A stretch of 64,000 bases of DNA from NCBI GenBank assembly GCA_024233935.1, contig JACKOY010000001.1:310001-374000 (forward strand). Reading direction: 5' to 3'. Position numbers and translations under genes: made by a program. This DNA comes from Spirochaetales bacterium (lineage in GTDB: Bacteria > Spirochaetota > Leptospiria > Leptospirales > Leptonemataceae). Each line of letters begins with the position of its first letter. The first letter of the stretch is position 1. This document shows positions 33,501 through 41,309 of this stretch, piece by piece. Under the pieces are notes generated by a model. The model ran no database searches and was not told the origin of the DNA. It saw only the letters and a list, made by a program, of their open reading frames with translations.

Positions 33501-34732
33501 ACGCGGGCACGGTCGTCATTCATGGTGATAACTTCTTCGTTCTCGAAGAGAAGAACTCCATCCCGGTCAAAGTGGGAACCGTCCTCAAGGTGGAAGAGGG
33601 CGCCTTTATCAAGCGCGGGGAAATCCTGGCCACGTTCGATCCTTTCAACGATGTGATCGTTGCCGAGGATGCCGGGGTTGTGCGTTTGCAGGACGTCGTC
33701 GAGGGCAAGAACCTCAAGAAAGACGAAGAAGGCAACATGCGCATCTTTGAGTTCAAGCGCGAGAAGTTGGCTCCGCGTCTTTACGTGGGTTCCACCGAGT
33801 ACCACCTGCCACTGAATGCGATTTTGACGGTCAAGGAAGGCCAGAAAGTAGAAGGTGGCGATATCCTGCTCAAGATCAGCTCCGCCACCGAGAAGACCCG
33901 GGATATTACCGGCGGTCTGCCGCGCGTCGAGGAGCTCTTTGAGGCTCGTCGACCGAAAGATGCATCGACCCTGGCGGAGATCGACGGCCGGATCGAGGAC
34001 CACAACGAAGTCGTAAAAGAAAAGAAGATCCTCTATATTCAACCCGACTCTCCCGAGGAGGACCGGGTGAAGGTGGCCATTCCGGTTGCCAAGCGCCTGA
34101 GGGTGCGGAACGGAGATTATGTCAAAGCCGGCGATCAGCTCGACGAAGGCACTCTGGACCCGCACGATATTCTTCGCATTCAAGGCCTCTCCGCATTGCA
34201 TGAATTCCTGATCAGCGAGATTCAGGAAGTTTACCGGCTGCAGGGTGTGCACATCAACGAAAAGCACATCGAAATCATTGTGCGTCAGATGCTCCGCAAG
34301 GTCGAAGTGGAAGACCCAGGCGATACCAGCTTCGTTGCTCACCAGCAGGTCGACCGCTTTGGTTTCGCAGACGAAAACGAGCGGGTCGTGTCGGAGGGGG
34401 GTGTCGCAGCCGTCAGTCGACAGATTTTGCTGGGTATTACCCGGGCATCTTTGAATACGGAGTCCTTTATCTCGGCCGCGTCTTTCCAGGAAACCACCAA
34501 GGTCCTGACCGACGCTGCGATCAAAGGTCGTCGGGATCCGCTTCTGGGTCTGAAGGAGAACGTGATCATCGGCCACCTGATTCCGGCCGGGACCGGTCTC
34601 AAACATTACCGGAACGTGGAGATTTTCCGCGAAGAGTACGGCGACATTCAGCGTTCGGAGAAAGAGCGACTTGAGGAAGCGGCGCGGGAACTGTTTGCGA
34701 CGCGCTCCGAGGCTGCTCCGGGCGTCGAATAA
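30524..34732 (+). CDS. rpoC: DNA-directed RNA polymerase subunit beta prime
   Basis: 1402 residues. The N-terminal zinc site has [20 protein letters not shown] (about 66-85). The catalytic magnesium loop is [12 protein letters not shown] with Asp 451, 453 and 455. The bridge helix and trigger loop regions are [27 protein letters not shown] and [25 protein letters not shown]. The second zinc site is [13 protein letters not shown]. The C-terminal region shows the sandwich-barrel hybrid repeats and HQQVDRFGF. It is co-transcribed with rpoB. A 289-base gap separates it from rpsL. Confidence 0.99.
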   Translation: [1402 protein letters not shown]

Positions 34733-34816
34733 GCGGCCATCGCACTGAAAAAGCTTGATCGCCGGGGGCCTGCGGGAGATTTGGTCCTCCGTGGTGGTGA
34801 TTGGGGCCACCGGGTA

Positions 34817-34847
34817 TTGACATAGGGCTTAATTCGACCCCTTAAAA
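34817..34847 (+). promoter_or_regulatory. Candidate promoter in the rpoC-rpsL gap
   Basis: A perfect -35 hexamer TTGACA (34817-34822) is followed 18 to 19 bases later by an A/T-rich CTTAAAA that can serve as a weak -10. It is the best sigma-70-like match in the 289-base gap (34733-35021) between rpoC and rpsL. It would start the rpsL-rpsG-fusA-tuf transcript with a leader of about 165 bases. A TATAAG further down, near 34870, is an alternative -10 without a good -35. Nothing else recognisable lies in the gap. Confidence 0.4.
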
Positions 34848-35021
34848 CTGTCCTGCACTGGATGCGGGTATAAGTTAGGGGGTATCTGCGTCAATATTGA
34901 GAATCGGGAAGGTTTTCCCGTGGTTTTTGTATCGGGGGTCGGCCTGCCGGCGTTCGGTGCATGGATTGTTTCCAGACGTACTGGATAATGTCTTAGAAAG
35001 AAAAGTTTCAGGGGTTCTACT

Positions 35022-35396
35022 TTGCCTACGATCAGTCAGTTAATTCGCAAAGGGCGCACAAGTCAGAAGAGCAAGACCAAGTCGCCGGCGCTCATGGCCT
35101 GCCCGCAGCGGCGTGGCGTATGCACGCGCGTTATGACCTTTACGCCCAAGAAGCCTAACTCGGCCCTCCGGAAGGTGGCGCGGGTGCGGCTGACCACCGG
35201 CGTGGAAGTAACCGCTTATATCCCCGGCGAGGGGCACAATCTCCAGGAGCACAACGTTGTCCTGGTGCGTGGCGGTCGGGTTAAGGACCTTCCGGGTGTG
35301 CGCTATCATATTATTCGGGGCGCCCTCGATACGCTCGGCGTGGAGAAGAAGCGGCAGGCGCGTTCGAAATACGGGGCGAAGCGGCCCAAGGCCTAA
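35022..35396 (+). CDS. rpsL: 30S ribosomal protein S12
   Basis: 124 residues from a TTG start, which is the only start that gives the standard MPTISQLIRKGR N-terminus. Conserved decoding-centre segments are FTPKKPNSALRKVARVRL and VVLVRGGRVKDLPGVRYH. The lysine in TPKKPNS, where changes give streptomycin resistance elsewhere, is the wild-type residue. S12 controls tRNA selection at the A site. It leads the str operon. Confidence 0.98.
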   Translation: MPTISQLIRKGRTSQKSKTKSPALMACPQRRGVCTRVMTFTPKKPNSALRKVARVRLTTGVEVTAYIPGEGHNLQEHNVVLVRGGRVKDLPGVRYHIIRGALDTLGVEKKRQARSKYGAKRPKA

Positions 35397-35426
35397 GGGC
35401 CGATTTCGGCAAGTCAGGTATAGTAT

Positions 35427-35900
35427 ATGTCACGAAGATCAGGTGCAGTTCAGAAGCGGCCCATTGAGCCCGACGCGAAGTATGGCGACCCGGTTGTCTC
35501 TAATTTCATCAACTACTTGATGCGCGATGGTAAGAAGTCCGTCGCAGAACGTGTTTTCTACGGCGCGATGGAAGCGATTGAGAAGAAGAGCGGCGAGAAT
35601 GGCCTTGAGGTCTTTCGTTCGGCGCTGGCAAACGTGAAGCCTCAGCTGGAAGTTCGGTCGCGGCGCGTCGGTGGCGTTACCTATCAGGTTCCGGTTGAAG
35701 TGCGTCCGGAGCGCATGCAGGCTCTCGCGATTCGGTGGATGGTTACGTTTGCGCGGGCCAGAAAAGAGCACGGCATGGCTCAGAAGCTGGCCGGCGAACT
35801 CATGGATGCCCATAAGAATCAGGGCGGAGCAGTTAAGAAGCGGGACGACACGCGACGCATGGCGGACGCGAACAAGGCTTTCAGTCACTATCGTTGGTGA
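35427..35900 (+). CDS. rpsG: 30S ribosomal protein S7
   Basis: 157 residues. It starts MSRRSGAVQKRPIEPDAKYGDPVVSNFIN and has the rRNA-binding hairpin RRVGGVTYQVPVEVRPERMQALAIRWM. The tail is KKRDDTRRMADANKAFSHYRW, as in other S7 proteins. S7 organises the 3' domain of 16S rRNA and the E site and in E. coli represses the str operon. It is 30 bases after rpsL and 29 bases before fusA. Confidence 0.98.
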   Translation: MSRRSGAVQKRPIEPDAKYGDPVVSNFINYLMRDGKKSVAERVFYGAMEAIEKKSGENGLEVFRSALANVKPQLEVRSRRVGGVTYQVPVEVRPERMQALAIRWMVTFARARKEHGMAQKLAGELMDAHKNQGGAVKKRDDTRRMADANKAFSHYRW

Positions 35901-35929
35901 GAGCCGGTCCAGGGCAATTGTAAAAGAAA

Positions 35930-38032
35930 ATGGCACGTAAAGTATCTCTACAAAAGACGCGCAACATCGGTATCATGGCGCACATCGACGCCGGCAAGAC
36001 AACTACGACCGAGCGGATCCTCTACTATACGGGTAAGACCTATAAGATCGGAGAGGTGCACGAAGGCGCCACGGAAATGGACTGGATGGAGCAGGAGAAG
36101 GAGCGTGGTATCACCATCACCTCTGCTGCCACGACGACGTTCTGGAACGGTTCCGACAAAGACCGGGACATGTATCGTATCAACATCATTGATACTCCGG
36201 GGCACGTCGACTTCACCGTGGAAGTGGAGCGCTCTTTGCGCGTGCTGGATGGGTCGGTTGCGGTCTACGACGGCGTGGCCGGCGTAGAGCCCCAAACCGA
36301 AACCGTATGGCGGCAGGCCGACAAGTACCTGGTCCCGCGCATTTGCTTCATCAATAAGATGGACCGCATGGGCGCCGACTTTTACTTTTCGCTCGGCACA
36401 ATCAAAGAACGCCTCGGCGCAAATGCCGTCGCGATCCAGCTCCCGATCGGGGCGGAATCTGACTTCGTCGGCCTGGTGGATCTGGTTCAGAACCGGGCCA
36501 TTATCTGGTCGGGCGAGGAAATGGGCGCGCGCTTTGATTACAAAGAGATCCCGGCCGAGCTCCAGGAGAAGGCCGCGGAATATCGCGAAAAGCTGATGGA
36601 ATCGGCTGCCGAATGCGACGATGAACTCCTCGAAAAGTATCTGGAAGTCGGGGAGCTCACCGTTGAAGAGCTGCAGCGCGCAATTCGTAAAGGCACTCTT
36701 GATAGAAAGATCTTTCCGGTTCTCTGTGGAAGTTCGTTCAAGAACAAGGGCGTACAGCCCCTGCTGGACGCCGTATTGGACTATCTGCCGTCTCCGCTGG
36801 ACGTTCCGCCCATCAAGGGCCATGCCCCGGACGATCTCGAGAAGCTGATTGAGCGGCCTTCCGATGATTCGGCGCCGTTTGCCGCGCTGGCCTTCAAGGT
36901 CATGTCTGACCCGTATGTGGGCAAGCTGACCTACTTCCGCGTCTATTCGGGCGTCCTCAAGAAGGGTTCTTACGTTTACAACGTTTCGAAAGACAAGAAG
37001 GAGCGTGTGGGTCGCCTTCTTCAAATGCACGCGAACGATCGTGAAGAGATCGAAGAGGTCTACGCCGGCGACATCGCCGCTTCGGTAGGCCTGAAGGACA
37101 CCTCGACCGGCGACACGCTGGCAGCTGAAAGCGATCCGGTCGTGCTTGAGCGCATGACCTTCCCGGAGCCAGTGATTGATCTGGCGATTGAGCCGCTGAC
37201 CAAAGCGGACCAGGAAAAACTGGGTGTGGCTTTGATGCGCCTGGCGGACGAAGATCCGACCTTCCGTGTGAAAACCGACCACGAAACCGGCCAGACCATA
37301 ATCTCCGGCATGGGTGAGTTGCATCTGGAGATCATTGTGGATCGCCTGAAGCGCGAGTTCAAAGTCGAAGCCAATGTTGGAAAGCCGCAGGTGGCCTACC
37401 GCGAGACGATCCGCGCCGAAGTGGAGCAAGAGGGCAAGTACATCAAGCAGACGGGCGGTCGCGGACAGTACGGCCATTGCTGGTTGCGGGTCGGTCCGAG
37501 CGAAGTCGGCAAGGGTTACGAATTTGTTAACAGCATTGTTGGTGGGGTCATCCCGCGTGAATACATCCCCGCAATTGACAAGGGCTGCCAGGAAGCTCTC
37601 AGCAGCGGCGTAATTGCCGGCTATCCGGTTGTGGATGTCCGTGTAGAGGTCTTCGACGGCTCTTACCACGATGTGGACTCGAACGAGATGGCCTTTAAAG
37701 TTGCGGGCTCCATGGCCTTCAAGGACGGCATGCGTCGGGCGAAGCCGGTTCTGCTCGAGCCGATCATGGACGTTGAGGTCGTGACTCCCGAGGATTACAT
37801 GGGCGATGTCGTCGGCGACCTGAACCGTCGCCGTGGCCGAATCGGGACTATGGAGCAGCGCGGAACCGCGCGCGTGGTGCGATCTGAGGTGCCGCTGGCC
37901 GAGATGTTCGGCTACGCAACGGACCTGCGCAGTTCGACTCAGGGTCGGGCCAGTTACACCATGCAGTTCAAGCATTACGAAGAAGTGCCCGCCAGCATTG
38001 CGAACGAGGTGGTTGCGAAGGCGGCAGTGTAA
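35930..38032 (+). CDS. fusA: Elongation factor G
   Basis: 700 residues, full-length translational GTPase. The P-loop is AHIDAGKTTTTERILYYTG, switch II is DTPGHVDFTVEVERSLRVLDG, and the specificity motif is NKMDRMGADF. Domain II has FRVYSGVLKKGSYVYNVSKDKKERVGRLLQMHANDREEI. Domains III to V include GMGELHLEIIVDRLKREFKVEANVGKPQVAYRETI and GYPVVDVRVEVFDGSYHDVDSNE. It drives translocation and, with RRF, ribosome recycling. The length and motifs fit EF-G1; the 130-base gap to tuf may hold an internal promoter, but I see no good match. Confidence 0.99.
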   Translation: MARKVSLQKTRNIGIMAHIDAGKTTTTERILYYTGKTYKIGEVHEGATEMDWMEQEKERGITITSAATTTFWNGSDKDRDMYRINIIDTPGHVDFTVEVERSLRVLDGSVAVYDGVAGVEPQTETVWRQADKYLVPRICFINKMDRMGADFYFSLGTIKERLGANAVAIQLPIGAESDFVGLVDLVQNRAIIWSGEEMGARFDYKEIPAELQEKAAEYREKLMESAAECDDELLEKYLEVGELTVEELQRAIRKGTLDRKIFPVLCGSSFKNKGVQPLLDAVLDYLPSPLDVPPIKGHAPDDLEKLIERPSDDSAPFAALAFKVMSDPYVGKLTYFRVYSGVLKKGSYVYNVSKDKKERVGRLLQMHANDREEIEEVYAGDIAASVGLKDTSTGDTLAAESDPVVLERMTFPEPVIDLAIEPLTKADQEKLGVALMRLADEDPTFRVKTDHETGQTIISGMGELHLEIIVDRLKREFKVEANVGKPQVAYRETIRAEVEQEGKYIKQTGGRGQYGHCWLRVGPSEVGKGYEFVNSIVGGVIPREYIPAIDKGCQEALSSGVIAGYPVVDVRVEVFDGSYHDVDSNEMAFKVAGSMAFKDGMRRAKPVLLEPIMDVEVVTPEDYMGDVVGDLNRRRGRIGTMEQRGTARVVRSEVPLAEMFGYATDLRSSTQGRASYTMQFKHYEEVPASIANEVVAKAAV

Positions 38033-38162
38033 AGCGCCGGAAAAGCAGTGGACGCCAGTTGGCGCGGCTCGGATCTGGTATTTCTTCGGCCGTCAGGCGC
38101 GATTTGGTCCTGTATATCGGTTTTTTGAATGAAATTGCAATAGAAGTTGAGGCGAGAGAAGG

Positions 38163-39365
38163 ATGGGTAAGGAGAAATTTGAACGCAGTAAGCCGCACGT
38201 AAACGTCGGTACAATTGGTCACGTTGACCACGGCAAAACCACTTTGACAGCGGCGATCACGACAGTGCTCGCGAAATCAAAGGGCGGCAAGAACAAGGCT
38301 GTTTCGTACGCCGACATCGACAACGCTCCGGAAGAGCGCGAGCGCGGTATTACCATCGCGACGTCGCATCAGGAGTACGAAACCGACAACCGTCACTATG
38401 CGCACGTGGATTGCCCGGGTCACGCGGACTACGTGAAGAACATGATCACCGGTGCTGCTCAGATGGATGCGGCGATTCTCGTGGTTTCTGCCGTTGATGG
38501 CGCGATGCCCCAGACCCGTGAACACATTCTGCTGGCCCGTCAGGTAGGCGTTCCCTACATCGTGGTCTTCCTGAACAAAGTCGATGCGATCAAAGCCGAC
38601 GAGCGTGAGGAAATGACCGAGCTCGTGGCCGAAGAGGTGCGCGACCTTCTTAAGAAGTACGGCTTCCCGGAAGATACACCTTTCGTGCAGGGTTCCGCAC
38701 TCAAGTCTCTTGAGGGAGATACTTCTGAAATCGGCGAAGCCGCAGTGCTGAAGCTGATGGAAACCCTCGACGCTTATGTGCCCGAGCCCAAGCGCGCGAT
38801 TGATCGTGACTTCCTGATGCCGGTCGAGGACGTATTCTCGATTACCGGTCGTGGAACTGTCGCAACCGGTCGCGTTGAGCAGGGCAAGTTAAACGTAAAC
38901 GATGAGATTGAAATCGTAGGCATCAAGGATACGACCAAGACCGTCATCACCGGAATCGAAATGTTCCGCAAGCTCCTGGATTTTGCCCAGGCCGGTGACA
39001 ACATTGGCGCCCTTCTGCGTGGCGTGAAGAAGGAAGACATTGAGCGCGGTCAGGTTCTGGCGAAGCCCGGCACCATTACGCCTCACCGGAAGTTCAAGGC
39101 TGAAGTCTACGTCCTGACCAAGGATGAAGGCGGCCGGCACACTCCCTTCTTTAACAACTATCGTCCCCAGTTCTATTTCAGAACTACCGACGTGACCGGA
39201 ACAATCAGTCTGCCTTCTGGCACCGAGATGGTGATGCCCGGCGATAACATCGCCATGGACGTCGAGCTGATCACTCCGATCGCTATGGATAAGGGTCTGA
39301 AATTTGCGATTCGTGAAGGCGGCAAGACCGTTGGATCCGGAGTCGTTGCGGAGATTATTGAGTAA
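38163..39365 (+). CDS. tuf: Elongation factor Tu
   Basis: 400 residues. The GTP-binding motifs are GHVDHGKTTLTAAI, DCPGHADYVKNMI, and NKVDAI, with catalytic His within DCPGHADY. Domain II has the EF-Tu pattern DVFSITGRGTVATGRVEQG. Domain III includes RTTDVTGTISLPSGTEMVMPGDNI. EF-Tu delivers aminoacyl-tRNA to the ribosome. Only one tuf copy is in the window. An AAGGA ribosome site precedes the ATG. Confidence 0.99.
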   Translation: MGKEKFERSKPHVNVGTIGHVDHGKTTLTAAITTVLAKSKGGKNKAVSYADIDNAPEERERGITIATSHQEYETDNRHYAHVDCPGHADYVKNMITGAAQMDAAILVVSAVDGAMPQTREHILLARQVGVPYIVVFLNKVDAIKADEREEMTELVAEEVRDLLKKYGFPEDTPFVQGSALKSLEGDTSEIGEAAVLKLMETLDAYVPEPKRAIDRDFLMPVEDVFSITGRGTVATGRVEQGKLNVNDEIEIVGIKDTTKTVITGIEMFRKLLDFAQAGDNIGALLRGVKKEDIERGQVLAKPGTITPHRKFKAEVYVLTKDEGGRHTPFFNNYRPQFYFRTTDVTGTISLPSGTEMVMPGDNIAMDVELITPIAMDKGLKFAIREGGKTVGSGVVAEIIE

Positions 39366-39374
39366 GATTCGTAT

Positions 39375-39396
39375 CGGGCGGCAGTTTTGCCGCCCG
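39375..39396 (+). promoter_or_regulatory. Perfect hairpin between tuf and rpsJ
   Basis: CGGGCGGCA (39375-39383) and TGCCGCCCG (39388-39396) form a 9-bp perfect stem with loop GTTT, 10 bases after the tuf stop and 20 bases before rpsJ. There is no T-run after it. Position suggests partial termination, RNA processing or a stop to exonucleases between the highly expressed tuf message and the S10 operon. Confidence 0.6.
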
Positions 39397-39415
39397 GTCA
39401 ATCGGGTAAACTAAA

Positions 39416-39721
39416 GTGGCCACCAGAATACGCGTAAAGCTGAAAGCATTCGATCATCGTTTGATAGATAAGTCTGCAGCCGAGATCGTTGCTACGGCGC
39501 GTCGAACCGGAGCAGAAATTTCCGGTCCGATCCCGTTGCCGACCCGCACGGAGAAATTCACCGTGCTCCGATCGGTGCATGTGAACGTAAAGTCGCGCGA
39601 GCAGTTTGAAGTGCGTACTCACAAGCGGCTGATCGACATTATGAACACGAATCCCGACACGGTGGATGCGCTTATGAAGCTGCAGTTGCCCGCGGGTGTC
39701 AGTGTCGACATCAAGAGTTGA
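39416..39721 (+). CDS. rpsJ: 30S ribosomal protein S10 (NusE)
   Basis: 101 residues from a GTG start. The sequence IRVKLKAFDHRLIDKSAAEIVATARRTGAEISGPIPLPTRTEKFTVLRS is the S10 signature, and the end VDALMKLQLPAGVSVDIK is standard. S10 also acts as NusE, pairing with NusB and the NusG KOW domain. It heads the S10 operon, which runs on here without a gap into rplC. Confidence 0.98.
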   Translation: MATRIRVKLKAFDHRLIDKSAAEIVATARRTGAEISGPIPLPTRTEKFTVLRSVHVNVKSREQFEVRTHKRLIDIMNTNPDTVDALMKLQLPAGVSVDIKS

Positions 39722-39733
39722 GGCCGGGACGAT

Positions 39734-40348
39734 ATGGCAAAAGGTATAATAGCCAGAAAACTCGGCATGACCCGAATTTTCGATGAGACCGGCGAAATGG
39801 TTCCGGTTACCGTGCTTGAGGCCGGTCCCTGTCGTGTGCTTCAGGTGAAGACACCCGAGAAGGATAGCTACAGCGCGCTCCAACTCGGCTTCGGTCCGAG
39901 TCGTGCATCGTTGGTATCGAAGGCCGAGCGTGGCCACCAGGCGACGGAAGAGAAGCCGTTTCGCGTGTTGCGGGAATTCCGCGGTATGGAGCCTGCTCTG
40001 GAGAAAGGCGCCGAGGTGCGGGCAGACGTGTTTTCTGCCGGCGAGCGCGTCAAGGTGATTGGCATTACGAAGGGTAAGGGATTTCAGGGCGTTGTGAAAC
40101 GTTATGGGTTCGGTGGTGGGCGCGCCACTCACGGCTCGGGGTTCCATCGGGCGCCCGGTTCTTTGAACGCGTCCACATACCCGGCCAGGGTTTTTAAGGG
40201 AAAGAGCATGCCCGGTCACATGGGTTCGGTTCGTGCGACAGCACTGGGTCTTTCGATCGTGCAGGTCGATGCAGAAAACAATCTGCTGTTTGTGCGGGGT
40301 TCGGTGCCGGGGCCGCGTCACTCCATCGTGCAAGTAGAGGCGATGTAA
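39734..40348 (+). CDS. rplC: 50S ribosomal protein L3
   Basis: 204 residues. It begins GIIARKLGMTRIFDETGEMVPVTVLEAGPC. The long loop reaching toward the peptidyl transferase centre is present (YGFGGGRATHGSGFHRAPGSLN, KSMPGHMGSVRATALGL). L3 is an early assembly protein at the 3' end of 23S rRNA. It is 12 bases after rpsJ and 4 bases before rplD. Confidence 0.98.
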   Translation: MAKGIIARKLGMTRIFDETGEMVPVTVLEAGPCRVLQVKTPEKDSYSALQLGFGPSRASLVSKAERGHQATEEKPFRVLREFRGMEPALEKGAEVRADVFSAGERVKVIGITKGKGFQGVVKRYGFGGGRATHGSGFHRAPGSLNASTYPARVFKGKSMPGHMGSVRATALGLSIVQVDAENNLLFVRGSVPGPRHSIVQVEAM

Positions 40349-40352
40349 TCAT

Positions 40353-41000
40353 ATGAAAGTCGAACGATACGACAGCAGCGGCGCAAAGCGCGGCACAGTT
40401 GAGCTGGACGCCCAGATCGCGCCGGCCGAGTTTTCCCGTTCTTTGATTCACGAAGTGATTCGTGCGGAACTGAGCAATCGCCGTCAGGGCACCCACAAGA
40501 CCAAGGGTCGCAGCGAGGTCAGTGGCGGCGGCAAGAAGCCCTGGCGCCAGAAGGGCACCGGCAGCGCGCGGCAGGGTTCCATCCGGGCCCCGCAATGGCG
40601 CGGCGGTGGAATCGTGTTCGGTCCCAGGCCCCACAAGTATCAGATCCGCGTGCCCGAGAAGGTGCGTAAGGCGGGACTCCGGGCTATCATTGGCAGCAAG
40701 GCGGCGGCCGGCGGCATACGCGTGGTCGAAGACCTGAAAGTGGACGGATTTCGTACCCGCGCGATCCACGAAGTGCTTGAAAAGATGGGTCTCATTCCTC
40801 ACGGAAGCATCGCCTTCGTCGTAGACAGTGACGAAGCTGCTCTGAAGCGCTCCTTGGGTAACATTCCGTACGTGCGCTTCATTCATGCGCGCCGCCCGAC
40901 GGCGCCGGAACTCTACTATTCGACTTTTGTTGTCGTCACCGAGTCCGCTCTGGGCGCCCTGAAAGAGGTGCTCGCAGCACCGAAGCGGGGGGTCGCCTGA
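40353..41000 (+). CDS. rplD: 50S ribosomal protein L4
   Basis: 215 residues. The exit-tunnel loop is clear: NRRQGTHKTKGRSEVSGGGKKPWRQKG then TGSARQGSIRAPQWRGGGIVFGP. The globular part includes KVRKAGLRAIIGSKAAAGG. In enterics L4 represses the S10 operon; no such leader structure is evident here. The last base of its stop codon is shared with the rplW ATG. Confidence 0.97.
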   Translation: MKVERYDSSGAKRGTVELDAQIAPAEFSRSLIHEVIRAELSNRRQGTHKTKGRSEVSGGGKKPWRQKGTGSARQGSIRAPQWRGGGIVFGPRPHKYQIRVPEKVRKAGLRAIIGSKAAAGGIRVVEDLKVDGFRTRAIHEVLEKMGLIPHGSIAFVVDSDEAALKRSLGNIPYVRFIHARRPTAPELYYSTFVVVTESALGALKEVLAAPKRGVA

Positions 41001-41296
41001 TGCAGCTCGATAACGTCATCATTGCTCCCCTCGTGACGGAAAAGTCCGAGGATCTGAAGGCGCCGCGCAAGGACGTGGCGCGCTACACCTTCAGGGTTCA
41101 CACGCGCGCAAACAAGGAGCTCATCCGGCAGGCGCTGCACCATCTATATAAGGTAAACGCAGTTAAGGTCAATACGATGATCGTGCCGGGCAAAATGCGG
41201 CGCTTTCGTCAGGACCGCATCAAGCTGCCGAAATGGAAGAAGGCAATCGTTACGCTCGCGCCGGGGCAGACTTTGGATCTCACCAAACCCGTCTGA
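41000..41296 (+). CDS. rplW: 50S ribosomal protein L23
   Basis: 98 residues. The start (DNVIIAPLVTEKSEDLKAPRKDVARYTFRVHTRANKELIRQALHHLYKVNAVKVNTMIVPGK) is the standard L23 fold. L23 lies at the tunnel exit and docks trigger factor and SRP. Its ATG overlaps the rplD stop by one base. Confidence 0.97.
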   Translation: MQLDNVIIAPLVTEKSEDLKAPRKDVARYTFRVHTRANKELIRQALHHLYKVNAVKVNTMIVPGKMRRFRQDRIKLPKWKKAIVTLAPGQTLDLTKPV

Positions 41297-41309
41297 GGCG
41301 AAATAAATC

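Noticed and set aside
35948..37975. Long minus-strand open frame (about 675 codons) opposite fusA
   Set aside because: It mirrors the codon structure of the highly conserved EF-G gene; no domain, no ribosome site. Same for long antisense frames opposite rpoB (28628-30223), rpoC (33386-34810) and secY (48589-49956).
39375..39396. Hairpin after tuf called as a terminator
   Set aside because: No T-run follows and rpsJ starts 20 bases later; kept as a regulatory or processing structure.
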